Origin: CAZYVD01 sp964651045
Lineage (GTDB): Bacteria; Zhuqueibacterota; QNDG01; DSAB01
Direction: 5' to 3'
DNA length: 64,000 nucleotides
NCBI GenBank assembly: GCA_964651045.1
Contig: CAZYVD010000006.1
Location: 1-64,000, forward strand
The notes under the pieces were generated by a model, which saw only the letters and a program-made list of their open reading frames with translations, had not been told where the DNA came from and did no database searches. The position numbers and the translations under genes were made by a program. Each line of letters begins with the position of its first letter. Position 1 is the first letter of the stretch. Shown here in pieces: positions 52,027 to 61,051 of the stretch.

Positions 52027-52496
52027 TTTTCATCTATCTCTATTTTGATAATTTCAAGATCGCTCTGATCTACTATAGACTTTGCAAGCTTATCCGGATA
52101 TCCTTCGAGATAGTATACCTTCTTTATTCCCGAATTGATAATCATTTTTATGCATATTGAACATGGATAATGAGTAGAATAGAGCACACTATTTTTTATT
52201 GATATACCGTGTGTTGCAGCCTGAATTATTGCATTCTGTTCGGCATGGATTCCTCTGCACAGTTCATGTCTTTCACCGGATGGAACATTGAATTTTTCTC
52301 TAAGACAGCCGGTCTCTGAACAGTGGGGGAGATTTCTTGGTGCACCATTATAACCAGTAGCAAGGATTCTTTTGTCCATTACAATGATTGCACCAACCTT
52401 ACGGCGAAGGCATGTAGATCTTGTTGCCACAAGGCGTGTGATCTGCATGAAATAGGAATCCCAGGAGGGACGTGTCGAAGAACCTTTCTTTTTCAT
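52023..52496 (-). CDS. dCMP deaminase
   Basis: Zinc enzyme converting dCMP to dUMP for thymidylate synthesis. Catalytic His-Ala-Glu lies in GIHAEQNAII and the zinc cysteines in PCSICIKMI. The start RPSWDSYFMQI is the usual family N-terminus, so the ATG at 52496, which overlaps the glyA stop (ATGA), is preferred to a GTG at 52529 that would add 11 unmatched residues. Serine hydroxymethyltransferase next to it supplies the methylene folate used in the next step. Confidence 0.9.
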   Translation of the reverse strand: MKKKGSSTRPSWDSYFMQITRLVATRSTCLRRKVGAIIVMDKRILATGYNGAPRNLPHCSETGCLREKFNVPSGERHELCRGIHAEQNAIIQAATHGISIKNSVLYSTHYPCSICIKMIINSGIKKVYYLEGYPDKLAKSIVDQSDLEIIKIEIDEK

Positions 52497-53788
52497 ATCA
52501 AATTCTGGTATATAAGAAAATTCTCGCACAGAGAGCGAACTTCGTTTCTGACCGATTCGAGCTCTTTTTCATTATCAATGTTTGATAACACTCTGTGTAT
52601 CAAATCTCCTATTCTCTTCATCTCCTCTTCTTTCATGCCTCTTGTGGTGAGCGCTGGAGTACCAATTCTTATTCCGCTTGTCACAAATGGACTCTTTGTA
52701 TCGAAGGGGATCATATTTTTATTGACTGTTATCCCGGCCTTTTCTAATGCCTTTTCTGCGCTTTTACCTGTTATTCCCTTTGCAGATAGGTCGACGAGCA
52801 TGAGATGATTGTCTGTTCCTCCTGATACAAGATTGTATCCATGTTCTATCAATCTTTCTGCAAGCGTTTTTGCATTTTTAATAATTTGTTTACAGTATTC
52901 TTTATATTGCGGCTGAAGATTTTCACCAAATCCCACTGCTTTTGCTGCTATTACATGCATCAGAGGGCCGCCCTGAATTCCTGGCATTACGACTCCATCG
53001 ATGACTTCTGACAAAAGTTTTGTTCTTCCAGATTTTGGGGCAACTATTCCCATCGGATTTTCACGATCCTTGCCTATAAGGATCATTCCTCCTCTCGGCC
53101 CCCTCAATGTTTTGTGTGTTGTTGTTGTAACTATATCGCAGACTGGAAGTGGATCGGGATGAAGGCCTGTTGCAACAAGACCTGCCGGATGAGCAATATC
53201 TGCCATTAGATATGCTCCAATGCTGTCGGCAATTTCCCTGAATTTTGAAAAATCGATTGCTCTTGGATATGCACTTGCGCCAGTTACAATCAGTTTTGGT
53301 TTATGCTCTTTTGCCTGCTTCCATACCTGATCGAAATCTATAGTACCTGTTTCTTTTTTCACACCATAAGAGACGAAGTTGTACAGTTTTCCAGAAAAGT
53401 TTACAGGACTGCCGTGAGTTAAGTGGCCTCCGTGTGCAAGATCCATTCCAAGAACAGTATCTTTAGGATTAAGAAAAGCCATATATACAGCCATGTTTGC
53501 CTGAGAACCAGAATGAGGCTGAACATTTGCATATTCACATTTAAAAAGCTTTTTTGCCCTTTGTCTTGCTAGCTCTTCGGCACTGTCGACAAATTCACAA
53601 CCACCATAGTATCTGTGTCCCGGATATCCTTCTGCATATTTGTTGGTCATGACACATCCGAGTGCTTCGAGAACTGCTTCGCTAACAAAATTCTCAGAGG
53701 CTATTAACTCGAGCTTGTAGTTTTCGCGATCGATTTCTCCTCTTATTGCATCATAGATTTCAGGATCTTTTTCTTTAATTTTATTCAT
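52493..53788 (-). CDS. glyA: Serine hydroxymethyltransferase
   Basis: Interconverts serine and glycine with transfer of a one-carbon unit to tetrahydrofolate, using pyridoxal phosphate. The lysine motif TTTTHKTLRGPRGG, the N-terminal ELIASENFVSEAV and the EGYPGHRYYGGCEF block are all conserved. Length 431. A 12-bp palindrome lies 33 bases upstream (53821-53848). The gene is coupled to dCMP deaminase downstream. Confidence 0.97.
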   Translation of the reverse strand: MNKIKEKDPEIYDAIRGEIDRENYKLELIASENFVSEAVLEALGCVMTNKYAEGYPGHRYYGGCEFVDSAEELARQRAKKLFKCEYANVQPHSGSQANMAVYMAFLNPKDTVLGMDLAHGGHLTHGSPVNFSGKLYNFVSYGVKKETGTIDFDQVWKQAKEHKPKLIVTGASAYPRAIDFSKFREIADSIGAYLMADIAHPAGLVATGLHPDPLPVCDIVTTTTHKTLRGPRGGMILIGKDRENPMGIVAPKSGRTKLLSEVIDGVVMPGIQGGPLMHVIAAKAVGFGENLQPQYKEYCKQIIKNAKTLAERLIEHGYNLVSGGTDNHLMLVDLSAKGITGKSAEKALEKAGITVNKNMIPFDTKSPFVTSGIRIGTPALTTRGMKEEEMKRIGDLIHRVLSNIDNEKELESVRNEVRSLCENFLIYQNLI

Positions 53789-53820
53789 AGCACAACCCCT
53801 TGTTAGTGATGGTTATAATC

Positions 53821-53848
53821 ATTAAATGGGACTTATGTCCCATTTAAT
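53821..53848. repeat. 12-bp perfect palindrome upstream of glyA
   Basis: Arms 53821-53832 and 53837-53848 pair perfectly around TTAT. The core GGGACTTATGTCCC is symmetrical. There is no T tract on either strand, so it is not a classic terminator. It could be a protein-binding operator for glyA, an mRNA stabiliser for rpiB, or a dispersed palindrome. Confidence 0.55.
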
Positions 53849-53875
53849 ATTAGATATCATTGAAATATAGAAGTA

Positions 53876-54316
53876 TCATCTATTGGTTAATCTATGAATT
53901 TTCTGGATTCTTCTCTCATGACGGTTGCCGGGTTGAAAGGATGTTGATAGAAATGTTAGTGCTATTTTTTCGGCCACAGAATGGTCGATGAATCGAGCAC
54001 CCATTGTGAGAATATTTGCATTGTTGTGAATCCTGCTGAGACGCGCGATTTCTTCACTATAACAAAGTGCCGCTCTGATTCTCGGTATCTTGTTTGCTAC
54101 TATAGACATCCCGATCCCGGTACCGCATATCAAAATACCATATTCAAATTTACCGCTAGAAACTGCATTTGAAACTTCTACCCCAATCTCTGGATAGTCT
54201 ACTGGCTCGGAGGAATATGTACCAAAATCTTTGTATGATATATTGTTCAGTTTTAGAGTTGATACTATCCTTTTTTTTAAATCAAATCCCGCATGATCCG
54301 ATCCGATAGCGACCAT
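53876..54316 (-). CDS. rpiB: Ribose-5-phosphate isomerase B
   Basis: Interconverts ribose-5-phosphate and ribulose-5-phosphate. The family blocks IGSDHAGFDLKKRI, DYPEIG, the catalytic-Cys loop GILICGTGIGMSIVANK and the His-containing RIHNNANILTMGAR are all present. Length 146. Ribosome site weak. It begins 12 bp after the TPR lipoprotein stop, and with the transaldolase at 33.7 kb it serves pentose phosphate recycling. Confidence 0.95.
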   Translation of the reverse strand: MVAIGSDHAGFDLKKRIVSTLKLNNISYKDFGTYSSEPVDYPEIGVEVSNAVSSGKFEYGILICGTGIGMSIVANKIPRIRAALCYSEEIARLSRIHNNANILTMGARFIDHSVAEKIALTFLSTSFQPGNRHERRIQKIHRLTNR

Positions 54317-54328
54317 AAGAGTGACCCG

Positions 54329-55594
54329 TTATTTGATCCAGTTATAGCACGGTTTGTTTGGGGTTCTCTGGTGTTTATGCATAAAATAATCTTTATCCTG
54401 TGGGATTTGGGATTCCACGTTCTTTATTTTTATCTCTGCTTCAGGTCTCCATTCGAGATCTTTTAACGCCTTTTTATATTCATCGTAGGCCATTTTGTAC
54501 ACTAGTTTGTCATTGAAATCGATTTTTCCGCCGCAATCTTCTACGCACCTATCGGCAGATCTTTCATAGATCATACCTTTTGTTATGTGTGCAAGGCCAT
54601 AGTCCGGATCAATCCTCAGTGCACGATTTACCTCCCTCATGGCCTGAGAGTATCTATTCATTAGACTATAGCTTATGGCAAGATTACAAATGTTCTTTTT
54701 GTCCTTTGGATCGAACGCAAGTATCTTCTTATATGTTGATGATGCATCGAGATATCGCTCAAGCTCCTCATAAGACTTTCCAAGCATCTCGAGTGCGATC
54801 TTATTTTCACTATCTTTCTGGGTTATAAAGATTAGCTGATCCACGGCTTTTTCGAATTCTCCAATGTCAAAGTAATTCTTTGCAAGATCGAGCCTGAGCC
54901 TCAAGTCATCTGGAAAGCGTTCAACCATTTTTTCACGCTGGGCAATAAGAGCATCTATGTTATCTGTATGTGCCAGAAGATTGTCCAGTGTCTCCTGAAC
55001 TGCCTTGTTGGTCGGATCCATATCAACAGCCTTTTGATACACAGCTATTGCATCATCAATTTGTTCATTTTTGACATACAATTCTCCAAGATCTCTGTAA
55101 TAGCTCAAAGAATCGGGCTGTAGCTGGATGAGTGTCTTATACTCATCGATGGCTTCTGATATTCTGCCCTCTGTTTTATATATCCAGGCAAGCATCTTAT
55201 GGTTATATGGATCTTTCGGATTTCTCTTGACCCCAAGAGAGTATGCCCACTCTGCACTGTCCTTTAGGCCTAATTGGGTGTAGCATGTGCCCAGACGTTT
55301 GAAGACTATGTGCTGATATATACCGGTTGTGTCTTCTTCAGCAAGCTGTTTGTAGTACTTTTTTGCCCTTGCATAATCACCGTGCTTGTACGGTTCGTGT
55401 GCGAAACTTCTCAACAGCATAAGATGCCTTTTGTGTTCTTTGAATAGTGAATCCTGCAGGGCCTTTCTCTCCTCTGGTGTGAGTTCTCTGGGTTTTGAAC
55501 CTGCGCATCCATTAAAGACTAAATTCAATGAAGATATGATGATTAGAAGTATGAGGGCTACGGCGAACAGCTGAATTTCTCTTTTCATCTTCAA
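54329..55594 (-). CDS. TPR lipoprotein
   Basis: A signal segment (about 8-29) ends FNGC (Cys30; Phe at -3 is atypical). Residues 60-385 hold about eight tetratricopeptide units (for example RLGTCYTQLGLKDSAEWAY, DLGELYVKNEQIDDAIAVY, NLAISYSLMNRYSQAMREV). The C-terminus ends in a conserved-looking CYNWIK. A TTG start at 55594 has GGAGG at proper spacing; an ATG two codons later is the alternative. It is probably an outer-membrane-anchored scaffold for an envelope complex. A promoter lies at 55639-55667. Confidence 0.75.
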   Translation of the reverse strand: MKMKREIQLFAVALILLIIISSLNLVFNGCAGSKPRELTPEERKALQDSLFKEHKRHLMLLRSFAHEPYKHGDYARAKKYYKQLAEEDTTGIYQHIVFKRLGTCYTQLGLKDSAEWAYSLGVKRNPKDPYNHKMLAWIYKTEGRISEAIDEYKTLIQLQPDSLSYYRDLGELYVKNEQIDDAIAVYQKAVDMDPTNKAVQETLDNLLAHTDNIDALIAQREKMVERFPDDLRLRLDLAKNYFDIGEFEKAVDQLIFITQKDSENKIALEMLGKSYEELERYLDASSTYKKILAFDPKDKKNICNLAISYSLMNRYSQAMREVNRALRIDPDYGLAHITKGMIYERSADRCVEDCGGKIDFNDKLVYKMAYDEYKKALKDLEWRPEAEIKIKNVESQIPQDKDYFMHKHQRTPNKPCYNWIK

Positions 55595-55638
55595 TTTTCT
55601 CCTCCTTAGAAGATACTTTACAGAAAATTATATTTTTA

Positions 55639-55667
55639 ATTTTAATAAAATTATTAAATAAAATCAA
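55639..55667 (-). promoter_or_regulatory. Possible promoter of the TPR-rpiB-glyA-rnf gene run
   Basis: On the minus strand TTGATT (55667-55662) and TAAAAT (55644-55639) are 17 bases apart, about 45 bases ahead of the first start codon. Confidence 0.45.
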
Positions 55668-55720
55668 GTGGAAAATAGAGGGGCTTTATGCCTAAAAATT
55701 TCGCATCTTAACGATTCTCA

Positions 55721-56932
55721 TTAATATCTTCTTGTGAACCATTTTTCTCCACCTGAAATTCCTATCGACAACCTGAACAAATTCTCAGACAGTCCATTAG
55801 TCTTTAATGATCCTCTCCTTCCAAAACAGAATGCAATGTCGAGTCTATCTGTAAATTTAGATAAAGGAAACCCAAATCCAAAAGTTACCCAGTGCTCGGA
55901 AATAATTTTTTCATTTTGATCTTTAGAGAAGTACGGCTGGTAATAATACCCAATCCTGCATGAAATCTTTTTAAGATATGAATTTGCATCGTTGTTTCCC
56001 TTATATTCTGCTCCTATCGAATATCTATAGATACTGTTTGTACCAGAGATTTTTCTGTCGTTTATAGAAAGTTCTGTCCAGTCTCTTCTATATATCTCAA
56101 GACCAATTAATCCATATTTGCTTATATTAAACGTTGTGCCTACTCTCCATGAAGAGGGGAAATCAATCCTGCCTGTCCACGTACTATCTTTTGTGACTCT
56201 ATTATTTATGATGTCAGTTATATACAGCCCCGTCCTGTTTTTTAATGAAGATTGCGTTGTGTAAGTTGCACCTATAGTAACAAAATTTACCGGTCTGATG
56301 ATTATCCCTGATTGATATCGTATACCCCAGTTTTCTGTATGAAATTGGTTTGAAGAAGTCTTAAAGTCTTCTCCATGAAATTCTGTGGCCCATTCTTCAA
56401 CAATTGTTCCAAAAATATAATTCAAGGAGATTCCTATTGAGAGAAAGGACTTCAAGGAAATGTATGTAGCAAATTTAAATGTGCTCAATCCTCCCGAGCC
56501 TGTAATATACTTTGAATAGGACATGCCATCTTTCGATTTATCGAGTCTTAAATTGTAATCGACTCGTGTGATGGGCTGCATGCCGATAGAAAAACCATGA
56601 CCCTTTCCAAGTGGTACTACAAATGTAAAACCATCAAAGTTTGCATAGGTCGATCTGGCACTTCCATTGTGGTCTCTGTAGTCGTTGTTTTCACAAAAAT
56701 ATTGAACAGATATTGAGCTGAATTTCAGTCCGGAAAGTGCAGCATGATTTACTCTCGAGATGTGAAGAGAATCACAAAGTGCGGCCGAGATTCCACCCAT
56801 GCCCATTGATCTTGAACTGGTAAAGAAGAATGGTATGCCCACTCCTTTTGATGAGAGTACGGTTCCAGCTTCTATATTTTGAAAAAAGAGCAGGAAGATT
56901 AAAATGAATAAAATTTTAGTGTTTCTTAACAT
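55721..56932 (-). CDS. FadL/PorV-like outer-membrane protein
   Basis: A signal peptide (about 1-22, ending IEA-GT) is followed by the segment SSRSMGMGGISAALCDSLHISRVNHAALSG (split here as the family N-terminal plug), which matches the pattern of FadL/PorV-type barrels (SxRxxGMGG...NPA). About 12-14 amphipathic strands follow. It may be a porin for hydrophobic compounds or a type IX-like shuttle component; no other such genes are visible. It follows the DNRLRE-like lipoprotein by 22 bp, with GGAG before the ATG. Confidence 0.65.
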   Translation of the reverse strand: MLRNTKILFILIFLLFFQNIEAGTVLSSKGVGIPFFFTSSRSMGMGGISAALCDSLHISRVNHAALSGLKFSSISVQYFCENNDYRDHNGSARSTYANFDGFTFVVPLGKGHGFSIGMQPITRVDYNLRLDKSKDGMSYSKYITGSGGLSTFKFATYISLKSFLSIGISLNYIFGTIVEEWATEFHGEDFKTSSNQFHTENWGIRYQSGIIIRPVNFVTIGATYTTQSSLKNRTGLYITDIINNRVTKDSTWTGRIDFPSSWRVGTTFNISKYGLIGLEIYRRDWTELSINDRKISGTNSIYRYSIGAEYKGNNDANSYLKKISCRIGYYYQPYFSKDQNEKIISEHWVTFGFGFPLSKFTDRLDIAFCFGRRGSLKTNGLSENLFRLSIGISGGEKWFTRRY

Positions 56933-56954
56933 ATTAAATTCTCCAGAATAGATA

Positions 56955-58115
56955 TTAAAAGCGACTCGATGGTGGTAATGTGTAATAGATATCGAGCCTT
57001 GGCATTAAGGCCGAGTCGGCAGATGTGGAGAAAAAGAAACGAGTGAACTGTTCTTTATTTTCACTTTTTACCTTCAAAACCAGGCCGTAATTTTCTTCTA
57101 TGCCTTTGATCCATGTCTGAACCATGTGGGTTATATTTACACCTGCAGAGTCTTTATATACAGATCCAACATATGTAATATATTGATTGTATTTGACAGA
57201 AGGAAATGACCAATCTGGATCGTATATCGGATATGCCTTTAGCTCTAATGTGTCTTGATTATCAGGAAACGAAAGAGATGTATCTGTCGTAAGATGGACA
57301 ACGGCACGATTTAATATAGCCTTCTCTGGAATAGAGTCGAGGTTGAAGGAGAGATAGATACAGTAGCCAGTTGTAGTACTCAGTACCAGTCTATCGGATG
57401 TTGGTTCTATGTATTCATATATCAAAGAGACATCTTCTGCAGTGCCTCTTTGAAGAGTATCTTTGGTTGTATCGACAGTCATATATATTGTGATGTTCGG
57501 TTCTGGTGTAGAATCTGAATTTGCTTCTTCGCTGAACAGTTTAACCATGAAGTTATCATCCTCAGAGGTTATCAGGAAACCATAGTCCTGGTTTTTATCA
57601 GAAAGCCATTGTTCTACAGTAGCAGGTGGAAGAAAAAAACATATTGAGTCGTCATCCGCATTTATTCTGACGGTGTCGATTGGCTGGCCGGTCATGCTTG
57701 TCATTATATACTGGAGAGTATTCCAATCCATTTCTGAATCTTCCCATGGAGTTTGCACTATATAGATATTAGCATCGACTGAGCCTGTTTTTGCACCTAA
57801 GATTTCGTCGATATATAATTTAACAAATGCGCTGTCAACAGAACCAGAATCCTGAAAGTTTGCAAATTTTATTAATGAATAGGCCTTTCTGCCCATGTAC
57901 TTACCAAAGTAGAGACGAGAACTATTTCCTGTATTGAAAGAAATCTGAAAGAATGTATCAGAGGATGATGGATATATCAAAAGATGATTTTCTGATCCAT
58001 AGCTGTCTCTTTCAAAGAAATCGCTTCCGATTGGGTTATTTGCATTTCGGGAGCAGTAGATAAGGAAGAGCAGAATCCATATAATCACGCCAGGTACAAT
58101 TTGAAATTTTTTCAT
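56955..58115 (-). CDS. Lipoprotein with DNRLRE-like repeats
   Basis: The ATG at 58115 is chosen because GGGGAG lies 4-5 bases ahead of it. The signal ends LIYC (Cys20 from this start). Two similar halves each contain a strand-rich unit with the pattern 'Y-x-L-I/L-x-F ... A-x-V-x-L-Y/H' followed by a tryptophan-centred segment (TPWEDSEMDWNTLQY and YDPDWSFPSVKYN), as in DNRLRE/disaggregatase-related domains of surface proteins. It is probably a surface-exposed lipoprotein partner of the barrel encoded next. No enzyme motif is seen. Confidence 0.6.
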   Translation of the reverse strand: MKKFQIVPGVIIWILLFLIYCSRNANNPIGSDFFERDSYGSENHLLIYPSSSDTFFQISFNTGNSSRLYFGKYMGRKAYSLIKFANFQDSGSVDSAFVKLYIDEILGAKTGSVDANIYIVQTPWEDSEMDWNTLQYIMTSMTGQPIDTVRINADDDSICFFLPPATVEQWLSDKNQDYGFLITSEDDNFMVKLFSEEANSDSTPEPNITIYMTVDTTKDTLQRGTAEDVSLIYEYIEPTSDRLVLSTTTGYCIYLSFNLDSIPEKAILNRAVVHLTTDTSLSFPDNQDTLELKAYPIYDPDWSFPSVKYNQYITYVGSVYKDSAGVNITHMVQTWIKGIEENYGLVLKVKSENKEQFTRFFFSTSADSALMPRLDIYYTLPPSSRF

Positions 58116-58148
58116 TCGACTCCCCATTTTTGTCTGCATTGAATAATT

Positions 58149-58177
58149 AGTTTACTATTTTTTTATGAATTTGTCAA
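58149..58177 (-). promoter_or_regulatory. Promoter of the lipoprotein-barrel pair
   Basis: On the minus strand consensus TTGACA (58177-58172) and TAAACT (58154-58149) are 17 bases apart, ahead of the start at 58115. Confidence 0.6.
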
Positions 58178-58194
58178 GTATCACACCCATTGAT

Positions 58195-58968
58195 TCAATT
58201 AAATCTTTCTTTCTTTATTTGGTTCCAGATTTTATCCATTTCTTCAAGCGATACATCTTTCAGGTCTTTTCCTTTATCTTCAAGAATCTTTTCTATAATC
58301 TTAAAGCGGTCAATGAACTTATCTACCGCCTTACGGAGGGCCGCTTCTGGATCTATTCTAATGAATCTCGATACATTTACTATTGAAAATAGAATGTCTC
58401 CCAGCTCTTCACTTATTTTGTCTCTGTCGTCTTCTTCGAGTGCCTTCTCGAATTCTTCAAACTCCTCTTTTACCTTATTTACAGCTGGTTTAAAATCTTT
58501 CCAATCAAAACCAACTGCAGATGCCTTCTGCTGAACTCGATATGCACGTTGAAGGGATGGAAGGGTTTTGGGAACTCCATCCAATACAGATGAGCCTTTT
58601 TCTTTTTTCTTTATACGCTCCCAGTGAACTCGCTGTTCCTCTGAGCTTTTTATATCTGCAATGCCAAATACATGTGGATGTCTCCTTATCAGTTTTTTGT
58701 TTATTGTATCGATGACATCCTCGATAGTGAAACTTTTCTCCTCTTTTGCAATCTGAGAGTGAAAGACTATCTGCAGGAGAAGATCACCGAGTTCCTCTTT
58801 AAGCTCATCAGAACCACCAGACTCAATACTTTCGATCACCTCATACGTCTCCTCAAGGAGAAATGTGGTCAGCGAACAATGTGTCTGCTCCCTGTCCCAT
58901 GGACACCCATCTGGTCCCCTGAGTCGGGACATGATCTCTATTAGTTTTTCGAATTTTTTACCTGTCAA
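58195..58968 (-). CDS. mazG: Nucleoside triphosphate pyrophosphohydrolase MazG
   Basis: Hydrolyses (d)NTPs to monophosphates; related to housekeeping or stringent-response control. Two MazG folds are present. The first has LRGPDGCPWDREQTH, EETYEVIESIES and the metal motif ELGDLLLQIVFHSQ; the second has ELGDILFSIVNVSR. The length (257) fits the E. coli-type protein. The TTG start at 58968 is supported by AGGAG at proper spacing. Not part of a toxin-antitoxin pair here. Confidence 0.95.
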   Translation of the reverse strand: MTGKKFEKLIEIMSRLRGPDGCPWDREQTHCSLTTFLLEETYEVIESIESGGSDELKEELGDLLLQIVFHSQIAKEEKSFTIEDVIDTINKKLIRRHPHVFGIADIKSSEEQRVHWERIKKKEKGSSVLDGVPKTLPSLQRAYRVQQKASAVGFDWKDFKPAVNKVKEEFEEFEKALEEDDRDKISEELGDILFSIVNVSRFIRIDPEAALRKAVDKFIDRFKIIEKILEDKGKDLKDVSLEEMDKIWNQIKKERFN

Positions 58969-59054
58969 AATTTCTCCTTTTTAATAATAAATCACTTAAA
59001 CTAATTTCTCTATTTTTATTTGAAATTGCAAGGGAAAAGTAGTCGGGAAAGGCC

Positions 59055-59083
59055 TTGATTATTAAAATGATGTTGGTTATATT
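59055..59083 (+). promoter_or_regulatory. Promoter of the small membrane protein-mutL-miaA operon
   Basis: TTGATT (59055-59060) and TATATT (59078-59083) are 17 bases apart, 33 bases ahead of the ATG at 59117. Confidence 0.6.
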
Positions 59084-59116
59084 TTCTCGATAGTAAATTA
59101 ATTTGGAGAGATAATA

Positions 59117-59323
59117 ATGCTGGGCAGAAGGCTTCCAAAAGTAAGGCGTTTTTCCTACCAGCCTTACTACTATGATCCTGAGAAAGAGGAGAGAGAGGGA
59201 AGGAAGATTAAATTCAGGCGGATGAGGTCTTCAAAGTCAGTGAAGCGACGTTCTCTAATATGGCTTTTTATAATACTTGCATTTATAATCTATTTCATAA
59301 TCATGCTGAGAAGAATTGGATAG
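59117..59323 (+). CDS. Small basic single-pass membrane protein
   Basis: A 68-residue protein: about 45 residues rich in Arg, Lys and Tyr followed by one C-terminal helix (LIWLFIILAFIIYFIIML). GGAGAG precedes the ATG. It starts the operon with mutL (12 bp after its stop) and miaA. I recognise no family. The charge suggests a cytoplasmic basic domain close to the membrane. Confidence 0.7.
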   Translation: MLGRRLPKVRRFSYQPYYYDPEKEEREGRKIKFRRMRSSKSVKRRSLIWLFIILAFIIYFIIMLRRIG

Positions 59324-59335
59324 TAGAACTGTTCT

Positions 59336-61045
59336 ATGGGATCAAAGATAAATGTACTTCCTGAAAGTGTAATGCGGCGAATTGCAGCCGGGGAGGTAGT
59401 TGAAAGGCCTGCCTCTGTTGTTAAGGAACTGATCGAAAATTCTATCGATGCTGGAGCCACAAGTATATCTCTATATATAAAGGGAAGCGGGATAGACCTA
59501 ATATGCGTAACAGACAATGGAGAGGGAATGAGTCAGGAGGATGCTCTAATATGCTGTAAGAAGCATGCCACGAGTAAGATCTCAAATTATGAAGATCTTG
59601 AAAGAGTAACTACCATGGGATTCAGGGGAGAGGCACTATCAAGCATAGCTGCTGTATCGAGGATGGAGATAACAACGCGTACAGATGATGAGCAGGAGGC
59701 TACTCGTATCTATATTGAAGCTGGCAGGATTGGTGAGGTTTCGAAGGTGGCTGCAAACAGGGGAACCAAGATTGTTGTAAAGGATCTATTTGGTAATGTA
59801 CCTGCGAGAAGAAAATTTTTAAAAAGTCCAGCTACAGAGTTGAGACACATTGTTTCAGTATTCAGAAGGATAAGTATTGCGTTTCCAGAGATCGATTTTT
59901 CTCTTTTTGTGGAAGATCAGAAGACCCTTGACCTGAGGAAAAGCTCACTTAAGGAAAGATTGAAGGAGCTTATAACAGAACATAATTTTAAAAGATTGAT
60001 TCATTTCGATTCTCAGTTTTCGGGTATCAGGATTAAGGGCTATATAAGCCGCTTTGAACATTCTGGAAAAAGCAGGACCAATCAGATGATTTTCTTGAAT
60101 AATAGATATATAGTAAGTAAGAGTCTAACTCACGGAATTTTATCAGCTTACGGTCCATCGGCTGAGAGAAGTATATATCCTCAATATTTCATATTTCTGG
60201 AGATGGATCCCAGCCAATTTGATGTCAATGTCCATCCAACAAAGATAGAGGTAAGGTTTCGTGATGAGAAGTATGTCCATGATGCATTGAAAAGGTCTGT
60301 ACAAAATGTGCTAAAGGAGTCTGTATCGCTACCCGACTTCAGGGTTGTAAAGGGGAGTAGAAGTGGTTCGAGTAGTTTAAGATTTACCCGAAAAAGTCGA
60401 GGGAATTCTGCTCAACTTACACTGATAGCTCAGAGCCCCGGGCTAGAAGTAAATGAAAAGGAGTATTTATCAAAAGAGGTAGAAAAACCGCTTCTCTGGC
60501 AGATTCACAATAAATATATACTCTCACAGATAAAGAGCGGTCTCACAATCATAGATCAGCATGTTGCACATGAAAGAATTATATATGAAAGCGTGATTCA
60601 GTCGAGAAGCAGAGATTCCATTCCATCCCAGCAGCTTCTTTTTCCCCAGACAATTCAATTAGAACAGAACGATTACGAAGTATTGATTGAGATATTACCA
60701 CATCTTGAAAGGATTGGGTTTGGACTCAAAGATTTTGGTGGAAATACAGTTGTCATAGAGTCTATTCCAATGGATGTTAAGGCTGGAAGAGAAAGAGAAA
60801 TACTTACTGAAATAATAGAATCTTATAAGAACGATAGAAGTGGCATAGAGGATGTATGGGATACTGTTGCAAAGACTTTTGCCTGCAAGGCAGCAGTAAG
60901 GGCGGGAGATCCATTGAAGTATCATGAAATGGCCTCACTCGTTGATCGTCTGTTTGCAACAAAAGAACCATATTTCTGTCCTCATGGAAGACCCATTATT
61001 ATAAATCTAACCCTTGATGAAATTGATAAGAGATTTGGTCGTTAA
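59336..61045 (+). CDS. mutL: DNA mismatch repair protein MutL
   Basis: GHKL-ATPase mismatch-repair protein. The N-terminal ATPase motifs are IAAGEVVERPASVVKEL, ENSIDAGA, DNGEGM and GFRGEALSSIA. The C-terminal domain has the endonuclease-type motif DQHVAHERIIYE, which fits DQHAx2Ex4E with Val in place of Ala, plus CPHGRP near the end. It is therefore probably a nicking MutL, as expected where no MutH exists. Length 569. miaA follows at 6 bp, a widespread neighbourhood. Confidence 0.97.
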   Translation: MGSKINVLPESVMRRIAAGEVVERPASVVKELIENSIDAGATSISLYIKGSGIDLICVTDNGEGMSQEDALICCKKHATSKISNYEDLERVTTMGFRGEALSSIAAVSRMEITTRTDDEQEATRIYIEAGRIGEVSKVAANRGTKIVVKDLFGNVPARRKFLKSPATELRHIVSVFRRISIAFPEIDFSLFVEDQKTLDLRKSSLKERLKELITEHNFKRLIHFDSQFSGIRIKGYISRFEHSGKSRTNQMIFLNNRYIVSKSLTHGILSAYGPSAERSIYPQYFIFLEMDPSQFDVNVHPTKIEVRFRDEKYVHDALKRSVQNVLKESVSLPDFRVVKGSRSGSSSLRFTRKSRGNSAQLTLIAQSPGLEVNEKEYLSKEVEKPLLWQIHNKYILSQIKSGLTIIDQHVAHERIIYESVIQSRSRDSIPSQQLLFPQTIQLEQNDYEVLIEILPHLERIGFGLKDFGGNTVVIESIPMDVKAGREREILTEIIESYKNDRSGIEDVWDTVAKTFACKAAVRAGDPLKYHEMASLVDRLFATKEPYFCPHGRPIIINLTLDEIDKRFGR

Positions 61046-61051
61046 GAGGCG

